A stretch of 64,000 nucleotides of DNA from Bacillus sp. FJAT-25509 (GTDB lineage: Bacteria > Bacillota > Bacilli > Bacillales > Bacillaceae_G): the NCBI RefSeq assembly GCF_001420605.1, contig NZ_LJIZ01000016.1:1-64000 (forward strand). Reading direction: 5' to 3'. Of the stretch, positions 63,990 through 64,000 are shown piece by piece. Under the pieces are notes generated by a model. The model saw only the letters and a list, made by a program, of their open reading frames with translations. It was not told the origin of the DNA and made no database searches. The first letter of the stretch is position 1; each line of letters begins with the position of its first letter. The translations under genes were made by a program, and so were the position numbers.

Positions 63990-64000
63990 TTATCTATCAA

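Overview
The window reads as chromosome of a low-GC Gram-positive Bacillaceae bacterium. The evidence is AGGAGG-type ribosome binding sites, frequent TTG/GTG starts, a glnR-glnA region with GlnR boxes, two S-box (SAM-I) leaders and a Bacillus subtilis-type methionine salvage cluster, DUF421 and DUF6429 proteins, an intracellular subtilisin and a YkuD L,D-transpeptidase. A Bacillus/Gottfriedia-like genus is a guess from gene content only. No rRNA, tRNA or CRISPR array was seen.

Left accessory end (1-7887). An IS3-family end (1-75) is followed by a degraded integrative element of about 7.4 kb inserted at the 3' end of glnA. A 69-bp perfect direct repeat (385-453 and 7819-7887) holds the last codons of glnA. 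Clustered TTTATGGGCA motifs spaced exactly 11 bp flank both junctions and look like integrase arm sites. The integrase survives only as a C-terminal fragment. The cargo is an Rhs/WapA-type toxin locus on the minus strand: a 5'-truncated Rhs gene with a basic toxin tip and a membrane-type immunity candidate, a frameshifted orphan immunity gene, a second orphan Rhs C-terminal module with an HNH-like tip and its immunity candidate, and a DUF2750 gene. The two Rhs cores share a near-identical ~1-kb direct repeat, the classical set-up for toxin-tip switching.

Nitrogen and antibiotic region (7834-14040). Tandem glutamine synthetase genes lie behind glnR under a promoter with two GlnR/TnrA boxes. 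Next come a GNAT acetyltransferase and a CatB/Vat-like acetyltransferase preceded by a short leader peptide and a hairpin that look like a translational attenuator. A CWC-type cysteine-rich protein and decayed genes follow.

Methionine salvage (14581-22478). mtnK-mtnA (minus strand, S-box), mtnU, divergent mtnE, then an S-box and mtnW-X-B-D turn 5-methylthioribose into 2-oxo-4-methylthiobutyrate and then methionine. mtnU removes the alpha-ketoacid amide made by transamination.

Metabolic and regulatory genes (22500-43240). These are DUF421, an amino-acid permease, lipoproteins, a TetR/MFS efflux pair with twin operators, an esterase, an AraC regulator, an SDR, an AAA ATPase, VanW, an APH-like kinase, a PatB/MalY lyase, an unusual RHH plus J-domain protein, an RraA-like protein, a broken NUDIX gene, nitronate monooxygenase and intracellular subtilisin.

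Variable region (43240-57500). It holds many small, broken or unknown genes: a PD-(D/E)XK nuclease with a RAMA-like tail next to a GIY-YIG nuclease, two secreted-protein loci each preceded by the same 88-nt repeat with a covarying stem, a DMT transporter/LysR pair, and a DmpA-family peptidase.

Right end (57500-64000). A methyltransferase, an RpiR regulator divergent from a GH1 6-phospho-beta-glucosidase, HtpX and a secreted L,D-transpeptidase.
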